DNA of 64,000 bases from Strigops habroptila (lineage: Eukaryota > Chordata > Aves > Psittaciformes > Psittacidae), in the NCBI RefSeq assembly GCF_004027225.2, contig NC_044296.2, positions 5,079,943 through 5,143,942 of the forward strand, given 5' to 3'. Every line of letters begins with the position of its first letter. Position 1 is the stretch's first letter. This document shows, one piece after another, positions 14,691 to 54,163 of the stretch. The notes under the pieces were generated by a model. It worked only from the letters and a program-made list of their open reading frames with translations, ran no database searches and was not told the origin of the DNA. The translations under genes and the position numbers were made by a program.

Positions 14691-14950
14691 AATTTCAGTT
14701 TCCCCTTACAAGCCAAGGCAGGGCGAGGTTTCTGCAAGCCGCTCCACTACCAGCCCCTCAGGAATGTGATCTCTGTGAATCACAGCCCCAGCTCTGGTTG
14801 TAGAGTTAAATGTTTTTTCCCTCCATCAGCATTATTTAATTACAGAGCAATGACTGAAAAACCTAGAATTAAAGAGAGCAGAGCCGTGGTGAAAAGGCTC
14901 CAGGGCTGGTGGCTGAAAACAAGCACATTCCTTAAGTAAAACGTCACAGT

Positions 14951-15010
14951 TTTATTGGAAACACTTAACTGGATCATCATTCAATATTAAAGAGTGAGAA
15001 ATATTTTATT
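14951..15010 (-). terminator. LONP1 polyadenylation signals (two AATAAA)
   Basis: TTTATT on plus at 14951-14956 and again at 15005-15010 reads AATAAA in the LONP1 direction, about 135 and 190 bases after the stop codon. They face the RPL36 end about 1 kb away. Confidence 0.6.
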
Positions 15011-15144
15011 CTAGCAAAGCCATAATTCATTTCAGCAGCTGCCCAGCAGCAATAGCTCCATGTCCCACTTCAGGTCAGCCCAGTTCTCTTCGGGGGCTGA
15101 GCATTCAGGGACAAACCACCTTCCAGCCATGGGATTGTTGAACA

Positions 15145-33643
<18,499 letters not shown>

Positions 33644-34069
33644 GCTGCCGTCCCGCGCCCCCGGCCGCACTTCCGCCGCAGCGCGCAGGCGCGGGGCGCG
33701 TGGCCGCGCGCACGTCCCAGCCCGCGCGGGGGGGGCGCTCCCCTCAGGCGGAGCCCGCCCGGGCTGAGGCACGGCGGGAGCGCGCAGGGGGCGCGCACGG
33801 CCCCGCTGCGGGGGCCCCGGGATGTGTCCTTGGCCGCTGCCACAACCGCCCCCTCAGCGCAGCGGGACCCCGGCCGTCACCCGGGGCTGGTTGCGCAGCG
33901 CTGCGGCCGGGCAGCGCCTGGTTGTCTCCGTGAATGGAGACTCCCCGACCTCCCCTGGCAACCTGCTTGTCACCCTCACAGCCAAAGAGTGTTTCTGTGT
34001 GGTGAGAGGGAGCCTCCTGTGCTGCCGTCTGTGCCTCTTGTGCTGTCACTGGGCACTGCTGGGAAGAGC

Positions 34070-34565
34070 CCGGCTGCACCTTCTCTGTCGGGTGTTAATG
34101 TACCCTGGTAACGTCCCTCCGAGCCTCCCCTTCTCCAGGCTGAACAGCCCCAGCTCCCTCAGCCTTCCCTCGTCCATGACATGCCCCAATCCCTTCATCA
34201 CCCTCAGGCCCTTCCCTGCACTCTCTGCAGCATGTCCGTGTCTCTCCTGTGCTGAGGAGCCCAGCACTGCACCCAGCGCTGCAGGTCAGACCTCAGCAGT
34301 GCTGAGCAGAAGGGAAGGATCACGGCCCTTGTCCCGCTGCCAACGCTCCTCCTAACGCAGCGCCCATTACCCTTTCTTTGCAGTGAGGGCAGGCTGCTGC
34401 CTCATGTTCAACCTCCTGGCCACCAGCACCTCCAGGATCTTCTCTGCAAAGCTGCTTTGCTGCTGCTGGCCGCCAGCATGTACCAGTGCATGGACTTATT
34501 CTTCCCCAGGTGCTGGGCTTTGAACTTCATGAGGTTCCTGTCAGCCCGTTTCTCTCCAGCCTGTT
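34070..34565 (-). mobile_element. Old CR1 LINE fragment upstream of LONP1
   Basis: CCTTCTCCAGGCTGAACAGC, CTCCCTCAGCCTTCCCTCGT and CCCAGCACTGCACCCAGCGC are antisense CR1 landmarks. About 495 bases, diverged. Minus strand. Confidence 0.8.
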
Positions 34566-34830
34566 GAAAGGTTAAACGGAGTTTAAAGATTCAAGGGAGA
34601 CTTCTCTCAGTGGTGTCCAGTGAAATGACAAGAGGCAATGGGCACAAATTGAAATATAAGAAGTTCTACAGGAACAAAGAAAAGCTTTTTTAATGCGAGG
34701 GTGTTTGAACAGGTTGCCCAGAGAGGTTGTGGAACCTGCATTCTTGGAGATGTTCAAAGTCCAACGGCCCTGAGCAACCTGCTCTGGTTGGCCCTGCTTT
34801 GAGCACAGGGGTTTGACGAGATCCCTCAAC
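34566..34830 (+). mobile_element. Old CR1 LINE 3' fragment, opposite orientation
   Basis: AACAGGTTGCCCAGAGAGGT, TGTGGAACCTGCATTCTTGG and GAGCAACCTGCTCTGGTTGG match the plus-strand CR1 3' UTR. It abuts the preceding minus-strand copy directly. Confidence 0.8.
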
Positions 34831-36540
34831 ACAGCTCCCTGTACCACACTGCTCAGCCTGCTTGGCTGGGAGGGCAGGAGGTGTGCACTTGATGGCACAT
34901 GCACTCCAAGTGCACTAATAGGCGTTAGTAGCCCTGGGCAGCCTCCCTTGGGCCCCCTATCTCAGACCTGCTTCATCTCCCTGCTGTTGTCTTATGGTCT
35001 GGGCTCTTGGCTGGACCTGGCCATCGTCCCGGAGCCTGTGCTGCTTGCCTTTGTTGGGTACTGTGGGACTGGTGATGCCTTTGCCCCATCAGCCCTCTTA
35101 TTCACCTCAGTTCCCATCCCTTAGGGAACAGGAGACAAGAAAAAGGGATATCAAGGGAAGAAGAACTAACAACTTTCATCACGCTCAATTACCATGCCAT
35201 TAATGCAACATTTCAATGAGTAATCTAAACTCCCTATTGTTTAAGTCTCAAAGACCTCTTCCACATCACCTTTGTTTGGGGTGGATTTCCTAGATGGAAG
35301 TGTGTGCTCGTGTGCTGTGTACTGCATGTGAAGTAAGCCTCATGCAGCTCTGCCTGTTTATTGACATGTGCAAAAGATGGTATCCAATAAAAAGCTTTAG
35401 GGAAAGGCCTTGTAAAAATCAGAATTGAGTATCTGACCCATGACATAGGCACATGGAGATAAGGAAGTGTCGTACATCATGCTAAAAGTAACATCCCTCA
35501 CTTTGTAAGGTCATGGTCCCGAGGAAAAGTAATAGCAAAAAAAACCCATCATGCAAAAGCACTGTGGAAAAAAATTCCCTTTATTTTTCAAATATGCAAA
35601 TGATCTGTATTAACACCGAAACTCACAGCAGAAAAAAAAAGCCCTCAGGAATTACACAGCCAAACTGCCGGGATGCTGGGAACACACTGTGCAGTGCCCA
35701 TTTCCATCACCACTTACTTCCCCGGGCAGAGCAAAAGGAGGACATCCAATTGCAGGGCGGTTTTCCTGGGCACATCTGGCTCCCGAAACAATGTGCACAC
35801 ACCACATTTGTAACGTGACACACGGCCTGTCATGTGAAAACCCGTTTTCTTCATGGATTTTCTCTCTCAAAGTTAATTTTGAAGAGACGTGTCCTAATCC
35901 AAGAGCTCCTCGTGTACGTATGCATTGAGTCAGCCCTCTCATCCCAAATGTTGCCCGTCTAATCATTAGAAATAAATCCATTTGCAAATAGGAGAAACTC
36001 AAAAGGTTTCTACAAGTGGAAGCAGCAGGAAAGATGCACAAACTCTCAACTATCTGATAATTTAAAAAGGCAGTTGATAAAATGATTTAATACTTTCAGT
36101 TATCCAGTTTTGAAGGCTGAGTTAGTACAAGGTCAGCACTGGGTTTGGAAGGAGCACAAACAGACTTGTCTTGAGCTCTGCAAGCCTGCCTCCTTGCCAA
36201 GTCTGATGCAGGGAGGATGTATGTCCTTGGGATACGTGCACAGAAATCAAAGTGGAGAAATTTCTCTGTATATCGAGAAGTTCTTGTGTCACCAGCAAGT
36301 ACAACTGAAAATCAGCGTGCATCGAGCTCCTTCCTGGTAAGCTTTGGAAGGCTCATTACTGGAATGAAGTAAAACAGCCTCTGTTGTTTTAGGGATGGGA
36401 TTAGTTGGGTAAACCAAGGTGGGCATTGAAGTGAAGTATGCAGCTTTACAGCCTGAGAGTTCACTACTGCCTTTCCTTCTTGGATTAGCCACAAAAAAAT
36501 TAACTCTGTGTGTATGTACATCTGTGCACATGTCCCTTTC
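34831..36540. other. Unassigned intergenic sequence
   Basis: I see no exon chain, RNA gene or repeat landmark here. It contains A-rich runs (for example at 35,530-35,640), but no repeat family I can name. Confidence 0.4.
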
Positions 36541-36598
36541 ATATATATATGGAGAGAGAAGTGTGTGTGTATATATATACACACATATATATATATTC
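36541..36598. repeat. AT/TG/CA microsatellite with perfect palindrome
   Basis: An (AT)n tract, a short GA spacer, then a TG-AT-CA compound repeat. GTGTGTATATATATACACAC at about 36,565-36,584 is its own reverse complement. Confidence 0.9.
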
Positions 36599-37043
36599 CT
36601 GACAACACTTACTGGTCGGGTACTGTAAACAGATAGATAATCCCAATCAGAAATGGGTTAACAACATGGGTAAGCACCAGAGCTAGAAACTATGAGCTGA
36701 GTTCTGAAATTCCCCATGGGAGAGTGGTTTGCAATATTTGAAAATGAGGCCTCTACTTGTTTGTGCTCCACTAATCTTGTGCTGAAAGCAGGAAATCACC
36801 AGTGGCAGGGCTGGGAGGGTACTACTTTGTGGGAACATCTTTGTGGGCACACGGTGATGCAGCGTGGGATGGAGAGCCCCTTGTGCCATATGTTTACATG
36901 TCTGCTAACAGCAACAGAACACAGCTTAGACTCCTGCTGAGTTGTCTTAAAGTATCATTAGGATCCTTCCACATAGCTCTTAAAAATGATCAGGGTGGAA
37001 GGACCGTTTGCAATATCTCTAAACCAGAAAGCACGTGCATATA

Positions 37044-37135
37044 TTATAAAGCCAGAAGGGACCCTTATGATCATCTAGTTCAGCTGTCTGTATAACCCAA
37101 GCCATAGGACTTCCCAGGATTCATTCCATTTGAGC
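37044..37135 (-). mobile_element. Ancient CR1-like 3' remnant
   Basis: AAGCCAGAAGGGACCCTTAT, GATCATCTAGTTCAGCTGTC and CCATAGGACTTCCCA resemble a CR1-related 3' UTR that is common in turtle and crocodile genomes. This is from memory of those sequences. Minus strand. Confidence 0.55.
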
Positions 37136-37204
37136 TAGAGTCCAATCCAACAATCTTTTCTTCCAAATTCATCAGTTTGCCCTTTACACACAGGAAGTCT
37201 CTTC

Positions 37205-37990
37205 GGGATCAGAATTCAATGCTTCCTTGAGAAGTTGGACAAATAGTCTGGAAAAAAAAGAAAGAAAACCAAGATGCAGTTCAATGTGGATAAATCTGAA
37301 TTCCTGACAGTAACCAACTGCACGAGCACAGGCTGGGAAGTTGCTGGCTAGGCAGCAGTTCTGCTTGAAATGATGTAGGGATTATCATGTATAACCACTG
37401 GCGTGGAGTCAATGTTATCATGCCGTTGTGGAAGCACTTTATTGGGTTTCATAAGCAAGTCTGTTCTTTAGGAAGGTTTAGACTCACGTCAGCTGAGCTG
37501 TGTTAATGATAAGCTAGTGCTGTCTGAGCCCACTGTAGATACAAGCTAGTGCAATGTATCATCTTCAAACTCTTTGATTAAGATCCAGTCTTTAGATACA
37601 GCCATCTCATCAAAGGAAGAGTCTAACCTCACTAAGGTTTAAGGTAAGATGAACAGACTTGGATTTGCTGTAAGTATGCATCACGGGCAGTTATCCTGAG
37701 CGGCCGATGCATAGCATGCTGTTGAACTATGGGAACTTGAGTCTGAGAGCTAAATCTACATGTACATGAAATATTCTCAGTGCTAAGAAATCTTTAGTTG
37801 GATTGTTGTGTCAAATTGTGGTTACTCCACTTTAAAAAAGATGAGGAACAGCAAGGAAAAAGTCCAAAGGAGAGGAATGTGAGTGATCATTACCTGTGAG
37901 GGTATATGGGCTCTGTTTAGTCTAGAAAGGAGAAGAGCAGACATTATAATAGTATTCATACAAGATAAAAACACGCTGCAAAGAGGAGGA
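37205..37990 (+). mobile_element. Ancient CR1 ORF2 C-terminal remnant
   Basis: CAGTTCAATGTGGATAAATC, then AACCAACTGCACGAGCACAG, and later AAAGTCCAAAGGAGAGGAAT and GGGCTCTGTTTAGTCTAGAA, keep the order of sense CR1 ORF2 3' sequence. It is heavily diverged and gapped, and much older than the other copies. Confidence 0.6.
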
Positions 37991-39996
37991 TCATGATTTG
38001 TTATCCTGCACACTTGCCCCCTGCTAGAGCAGACCTCGTCCGAATGAGCAGATAACTCCCACGGTCAGGAAGCAGCCTCCTGCCTTAGGCCTACGTGGAG
38101 CTACAACACACTTCCCTTTCCTCTGCTTTGTTATCCATTTCCATATGAAAGAGATGCACTCGTGCGTTTATCTCACAAAAATCATTCTGCCCATCAAAAT
38201 AGATGTGGAATGTGGCAGCACCAATATATAATCCTGCAGTTCCTGAAGGACCAGAAAGAGCCTCAGGATCTGGCTTTGGGCATCTCAAGAAATGTGTTTT
38301 AGGAAGCTTTGTTGGTGCTGGGGAGCTAAGCATGTGCCGTTGTGTGGCTGTGGTTGGCAAAGTCGGCTCCAGCTCTTACCTCTGAGGTCTTCCTTCCTAA
38401 GTGAGGTCCACTCAGCTGCACCTCTGAGTGTATGGATAGATCTTCTGGATGGAAAAGATCAGTGTGGAAAGTCGGGGGAGAGGGGTTAAAGTGAGCTGCT
38501 GGGTTTGGAAGAATGAGCAGACCTCAAGCAAAAGCTGCCCAGTTCAGACAGTTCAGCTGTGCAGCAGGAGGCTGCCTGCTGCTGTGCCTGAGCTCAGCCG
38601 TTTCTAAAGCAGGACAGCTACCCTGCAGTAGCCCCCAAACTGTGACTCTTTTACATCTTCCTGGTTGTGTCTAGACATTCATCTTCTGGATGTTCATGGA
38701 CCTGGATATTATGGAGCAAGCCTTGCTGATCCTGTTCACAGGAATGAGAGATACAGGCTGTGTTCCTGGCCACGCCAGGGGAGGGGGATAGAGCATGGAT
38801 GAAGCAGGTCCCTACTTCTTGCTTGAGCCTCTGAGATGTTTCAGCCGTCACGTGGGCTTATGTCCAAGTGTGCTAACCAGAAGCTGAGCTCCATTTGGTA
38901 GGAACTGAGAAATTGTCCTGAATTTATAAGTTTGAGGTCTGGCAAACTTGTACAAGTGCTGAGAAGCGACTGGGGACTGCCTGTTAAAGATGAGGAGCTG
39001 TAGAAAGACAGAGGGATTTGGAAGCACGTTCTGGAGCAATGTGACCGAAGGGAATTCACTTCTGAAAATAGCCAAAGATGAGCAAAGGAACAGTTTCCTC
39101 AGGAGTCTTACGATGAGGAGTGAAACCGTTTGCTGAGCAGCTCTGGAGGTGGCAGGGAGGCATTCCTGGCACAGAGGTACCACCCAGCCGCTCGGGTGAG
39201 CAAACTGCTCCTAAACTTTGCATTTCCCCTTCTGGTTTCACCAAGAGGAGAAGAGCTTGCTAACAAGAACTGAAGTTAACTGGTGTTTGGCAGAGCTTGG
39301 TAGAAGGGAGAGCTGTTTCAGAGGCTGAATAATGGATATAATGAATTCTTTAATGGTTTGCTGCTTTCCCAGTCCTTCAGCAGCTTCCACTCCTGAAAAG
39401 CCTATTGACCCCTATTTTTGCTACCAGCCAACACAGGAAGCCCTGCCCCTGCTGTATGTTCCTTCAGGAGCTGGGTGACTAGTATCTGCAGCCAGAAGGG
39501 TTGCCAGAGGCATGAGAAGCTCTCAGGAAGCATAATCTGCATATCAGTGCAAACATCACTGACCAAGGGAAGGCTTTGCGGCTGTATCCTGAAAGATGGA
39601 GTCATCATGGCAACATTTTGGTGCCAGTCCACATGTGGTGGTGTCCCCAACCCACCTTGCCAGTTTGCTGTGCTCAAACTTTAGCTCAGAAATGAAGGAG
39701 CTCCTAGTCCAACTCATTCACTGGGTCTTCTTGGCTCAGGTCGAACTCTCAGACCACATAAGAATGACTAAATCAGGCTTTCGTGGAATAAAACTTTCTT
39801 TGCAGTTTAATTTTCTCCTCTTTAATGCCAGTCAGAAAGAGATGGGGGAGAAACAGGATCAGGGAAGACTGCATGTGGCAGATGGAGGGGGGAAAAGTGT
39901 GCATCTTGGAGAGTAGATCTTTCTCTGTCCTCCACTATGGACCCCCTTTCAAGTCTTGGCTTTTTACAGCACTAATCTGCACTCTGCTGCCCAACT
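37991..39996. other. SLC1A6 downstream sequence
   Basis: It should contain the SLC1A6 3' UTR. ATTAAA-type signals on the minus strand occur at 39821-39826 and 39806-39811, about 170-190 bases past the stop. No AATAAA is close. I recognise nothing else. Confidence 0.4.
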
Positions 39997-49505
<9,509 letters not shown>

Positions 49506-51200
49506 GGTCCACACGGCTGCTCGGTCCCCCACGGCACGGCTCTGCCTATGCTGCCCAGGAGAAGCACAGTTGGGAAAGCATCAGCTGCAGCGCTCAACTC
49601 GCCTTCTCTGGAGGTCATTCCCCTGGGCCCCTGAGCAGGTTTATTTAGATCTCCTCTGCCCCTCTGCAAGGAGCAGACCCCGGGGCAAGGCACCTAAAGG
49701 GCTGCCAGGGTCTTGTCGTGACTGCTCTGGTGTCTCCGGAGAAGCTCTGGCCTCTGTAGCACCCAGCCTGCACTGAGAAGCGGTTTGTGGTGGCCTGGAC
49801 AGCCAGAAAGGGCTCCACAGCCTCCCAAGCTTGTTCTTAGGAGTCTTATCGGTTTGGACAGGAATGACTTTTGATCACCTGGCAATAAAAACAGTTCCTG
49901 CACACAAACTGTCCCAAACAAGACCAAGCAACAAACATTTCTGATGTACCTTTCTGACAGACCCCCACCAGGACAGCTTTCCCCCTGACAGCAAGCGGCA
50001 CCGGCTGTTTCTGCAGAAAGAACATTGTCCCTTTGGATTATCCTCATTGGAGCCTGAGGATAACGTTTTACTGAATTTCCTTTGAAGCACAATAGGACTT
50101 TCAAGTATTCTCTCTTGTCAGTCTCCACCGATAGGCTTAACCTGCTGTCCAGTCTTCACAAAGATCCAGATCAAACGTACTCCAAAGATGTAACTAAAGA
50201 ACCAGTTCTGCTCCGGGCTGGCTGCAGGGCCCGGAGCAATCCACTGCTCTTTAACTGGTTAGTTTGTACTATTATTCCCATATTGCTCTGAACGAAAGAA
50301 CAAGGGGGCTACATGTGCGTGCCTGGCTACTCTGGAGTGCAACCCAACAGCTCTCAGCATTAGGAGGATTCTTGCCTGACTGTGCAGGTGCCATTTTCTT
50401 ATTCACTGTGCCTTGACAGATACAAGGTCTGAAAACGGTTCTTGTTCCCAGGGGTTTGCAAAGATAATACAAGACCAGATGAAACCAAAGAGGAACAAAG
50501 TCACCTTAAACACATCAGCAGGTACTGAAAGACCTTCCTTTGGTGTCGCAAGTCAAACAAGCTACTCCATTTGAAATCCTAAATTTAAGTCAAAGAAATC
50601 ATCACAACTGGGATTACATTGTCTATAAAATGCACGTCACATCTAGTGTCTGCCATCTGGACCCACATAAATGCCTATCATGAACTGAAGACATCACCTT
50701 AATGAGGAATTGGTTCATGGTCCAACATTGCAAGGTCATTTCCAACAGAGAGATGGAGGAGGACCTCCATTCTGATAGGAGGTGTGTTTGCACACATGCT
50801 AATGCCTTCTTGAGGTTCAGAGCAGTGGAAGAGACACAGGAGGCTAAGAAATTAATTATGGATTCAATCCCCTCTGCCCCAGAAGAGACTTGTGTTATTT
50901 ATCTAGTAGCCTCCCAGATGCAGGGTTGGACAAACAAAATGAATAGCTCTCAGGTTCCAGTGAGCCAGGACTTTCACACATCTTGTATCCTCCTGTGTTG
51001 CCAGTTACTGGCATCACTGGCCCTACAAGAAAGAAGACACCTCTCAGACCTCACCCTTTCCTGTCACAGAATCACTGAATAATCCCTTTTGTGACCCATC
51101 TTACCTTCCTTTGTCTGCAGGATTCCCAGAAGTCTATCCCAGAGCTTCCTGCCCTTATGGTGAGAAAAGTGGCTGCCTGCACTGACAGCAGCTGGAGGGA
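49506..51200. other. SLC1A6 5' region, no further coding exon seen
   Basis: On the minus strand a good acceptor (TGTGCTTCTCCTGGGCAG) ends at about 49,550, just upstream of the ATG. The coding exon probably carries about 45 bases of 5' UTR and is joined to an upstream noncoding exon. The rest shows nothing I recognise. Confidence 0.45.
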
Positions 51201-51202
51201 TA

Positions 51203-51262
51203 GGCTAGACTGGACTAGACTGGACTAGACTGGACTAGACTAGACTGGACTAGACTGGGCAA
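51203..51262. repeat. TGGACTAGAC decamer tandem repeat
   Basis: About six units of TGGACTAGAC and shorter ACTAGACTGG variants lie directly at the 3' terminus of the long minus-strand CR1 that follows. Confidence 0.92.
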
Positions 51263-52645
51263 GACAAGAACCAGTTGGAAGGGACATACAGTGATCACTC
51301 AGTCCAACTGCCTGAAAAAATTAGGACTGACCAAGTCAAAGTCTATCATTACGTGCATTGTCCAAATGCCTCTTCAACACTGACAGGTTTGGGGCATCAG
51401 CCACCTCTCTTGGAAGCCTGTGCCAGTGTTTGAACACCCTCTTGGTAAAGAAATGCTTCCTAATTTGAAGTCTGGACCTTCCTTGGTGCAGCTCTGAACA
51501 TTCCCAGGCGTCCTGTCCCTGAATCCCAGGGAGAAGAGATCAGCACCTCCCTCTCCATGTCCCCTCCTCAGGAAGCTGTAGAGCACAATGAGGTCACCTC
51601 TCAGCTTCCTTCTCTCCAACAAGACAAACCCCGAGCCCTTAGCATGCCTCAGAGGACATGGCTTCCAGCCCTGGCACCAGCTTTGTTGCCTTCCTCTGGA
51701 CACTTTCAAGGATCTTCACATCCTTCTTAAACCACGGGGCCCAGCATGGCACACAGTGCTCCAGGTGAGGCTGCACCAACGCTGAATACAGTGGGACAAC
51801 CCCTTCTCTTGCCTGGCTGGTTCTGCTGTGTTTGGTGCAGCCCAGGATGGGGTTTGCCCTCTTGGTGCCCGGGCACACTGCTGGCTCCTATTGAGCCTTC
51901 CAGATCCCTTTCTGAAGGGCTGCTCTCCAGCCTCTCCTCTCCCAGTTTATACTTGTGCCTGGCATTACTCCACCCCTGGTGCAGAAGCCAGCATTTGTTC
52001 TTGTTCAGTTTCATGCCATTAACCAGTGTCCAATGCTCTAGTCTATCTGGATCCCTCTGCAAGGCCTCTTGTCCCTCAAGAGAGTCAACAGCACCTCCCA
52101 GTTTGGTATCATCAGCAAACCTGCTGCTGGTGCATTCAACTCCTGCATCCAGATGGTTGAGAAATATATTGACCAGCACCGGCCCTAGGATTGAGCCCTG
52201 AGGAACACCAGTGGTGACCAGTCCCAGCCAGATACAGCCCCATTAACTAGAACCCTTTGTGCTCTGCCCTTCAGCCACTCCTTCACCCAGCGCACCATGA
52301 ACCTGCCCATCCCACAGTTGGACAACTTGTCCGGAAGGATGCTCTGAGGGACACTATCAAAAGCTACATCCACCACCTTCCCTTCAGCCACTGAGCAGGG
52401 GACCTTGTCACGGAAGGATATCGTTAGTTAAGCAGGACTTTCCTTTTGTGAACCCAAGTTTTCCGTGCCCGCTGAGTGTATTATTCCTCAAATGCCTTTC
52501 AATAGGACCCAGTATAATCTTCTCCATAATTTTTCCAGGAACTGAAGTTCAACTAACAGGTCTGTAGTTCCCTGGGCCTTCCCTCATGTCCTTTTTGTAG
52601 ACTGGAATAACATCCACACGGCAGAATGGATTACCACCCAAGGCA
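51263..52645 (-). mobile_element. Long CR1 LINE fragment with reverse transcriptase remnant
   Basis: About 1.4 kb, the longest CR1 in the window. Minus-strand translation gives, in order, VIPVYKKDMREGPGNYRPVS, a segment with VRWVKEWLKGRAQRVLVNG, the polymerase motif RFADDTKLGG, and the C-terminal LNKNKCWLLHQG region, then the 3' UTR. The frame is interrupted by stops and shifts, so it is not active. The 5' part, including the endonuclease domain, is missing. Confidence 0.92.
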
Positions 52646-53905
52646 AGCACTTTGAAAAGCGGAACCACCAAAGAGAATTTCAAGCCCCAAAGACTGACCT
52701 TCTTCCTCCCAAACCACTCACTCTTCATCAAAGTACCCAGCACGCCTTGGGAGGGTGAAGTGCTACCTTTGACACTCAAAGCTCCCATCTCTTTAGTGAA
52801 AACAGTCACACTGAGGGCTCTGAAATCACCATCATGGGTTTGCTACATGCAAACCAGGCTTCCTGTTTGTTGTGGTGACCCGTGGAGGCCTGTGTTGAGC
52901 CAGGAGGATGGAAATGCAGACTCACCTCTCCTCCAAACCTTGCCTTAGGGTTGGACCATACCACAGCAAAGGCACAAACGCCTTCACAGAGCAGGTGGGA
53001 GCAGAATCCACACAGATAAAGGGACTCACCTGCTCTTTTTTCCAGATGTCTCTCCATCCACGTGCACTGGAAAATGTGTTTTTGAGCAAACAAGAGGAAA
53101 TTTCTCTTTGGAGATGGAAAAGCTCAGGATGAATCATGAGATCCCATGTTCCACCAAATGCTCAGCAGCCTTCTCAGAGCAAAACTTAGCACACAGACGG
53201 AACTCAGCAGCAGAACTTGCTCCTGTGCTGTCCCCACCCTCTTGCTGGCTTGCTCCCTTTCTCGTCTGCATATTTTGCAATACAGTGGCCCCCTCCAAAG
53301 CACATTCCCATTGCATCTCTGGCCTGACATTGTGTAAATGTTCCCTATTGCATCAGCTGGAAGTTCCCCGTCTGCTGCAGGGTGTTATCAAAAGCACTCC
53401 TGCAGATGAATGCTCTGGCAATGGCTTGGGTGTCCCTTCTTGTGAGGAAGAAGGTGCCTTTGCTCTCTTGGTAAAAGTTCTCTTATTCAGGGCCACTTCT
53501 CCAGGCTCCAGCCTGCCAGAAACACTGAGATATTGGAGAGAGCGCTTTTGGAGGTAACATCAAGGCTGGACCAGGAAGCACAGGATGTTTTGCAAGAAAG
53601 TTGAGTGTTGCAAAACTAATGCCTAGTTCCTGGCAATGGGGTTTCACAGAAACAGTGGAATTTTGGCTGTTTTAGGGACATCAGTCAAAAGATGGTGAAT
53701 GTAAAAAGTAGGGAAGGAAGACTCTTGCACTACCCTTTTTTGTTGTCCTGCTCTTTGCAGATTTTTGTGGGGTTATCTTCTCATCTACCCAGGGAGGAGA
53801 TGTCCAGCATGGGGGGAGGTGGGCAATGGTGCTTAAGGACCTCTAAAGAGCTAGAAAAGAGGAAATCTCTGAATCAGCTGAGATGCATCTGTTCAATGTG
53901 TACTG
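52646..53905. other. Unassigned intergenic sequence
   Basis: No exon, RNA gene or repeat landmark that I can support. Confidence 0.4.
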
Positions 53906-53910
53906 TATGC

Positions 53911-54163
53911 AAAGCTCCCCCAGCTCCAACCCCTGCCACAGGCAGGGACACCTTCCACTAGAGCAGGTTGCTCCAAGCCCCTGTGTCCAACCTGGCCTTG
54001 AACACTGCCAGGGATGGGGCAGCCACAGCTTCTCTGGGAAAAGTCTGTGCCAGCGCCTCAGCACCCTCACAGGGAAGAGCTTCTGCCTCAGAGCTCATCT
54101 CAATCTCCCCTCTGGCAGGTTAAAGCCATTCCCCTTGGCCTGTCCCTACAGGCCCTTGTCAAG
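53911..54163 (-). mobile_element. Young CR1 LINE 3' fragment
   Basis: It starts AGCTCCCCCAGCTCCAACCC, lacking the last 40 or so bases of the 3' end. It carries the GGGAAAAGTCTGTGCC variant and ends at CTACAGGCCCTTGTC. Minus strand. Confidence 0.93.

Noticed and set aside
33822-34355. Plus-strand open frame upstream of LONP1 as a possible CATSPERD first exon
   Set aside because: The peptide is Cys/Leu/Ser-rich, runs into an old CR1, and shows no signal peptide followed by CatSper-delta-like sequence.
36289-36628. Open frames rich in His, Tyr and Ile at the AT microsatellite
   Set aside because: They come from translating the TG/AT/CA repeat.
51727-52179. Reverse-transcriptase-like open frame (FADDTKLGG) as a possible host gene
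   Set aside because: It belongs to a broken CR1 LINE and continues into its 3' UTR.
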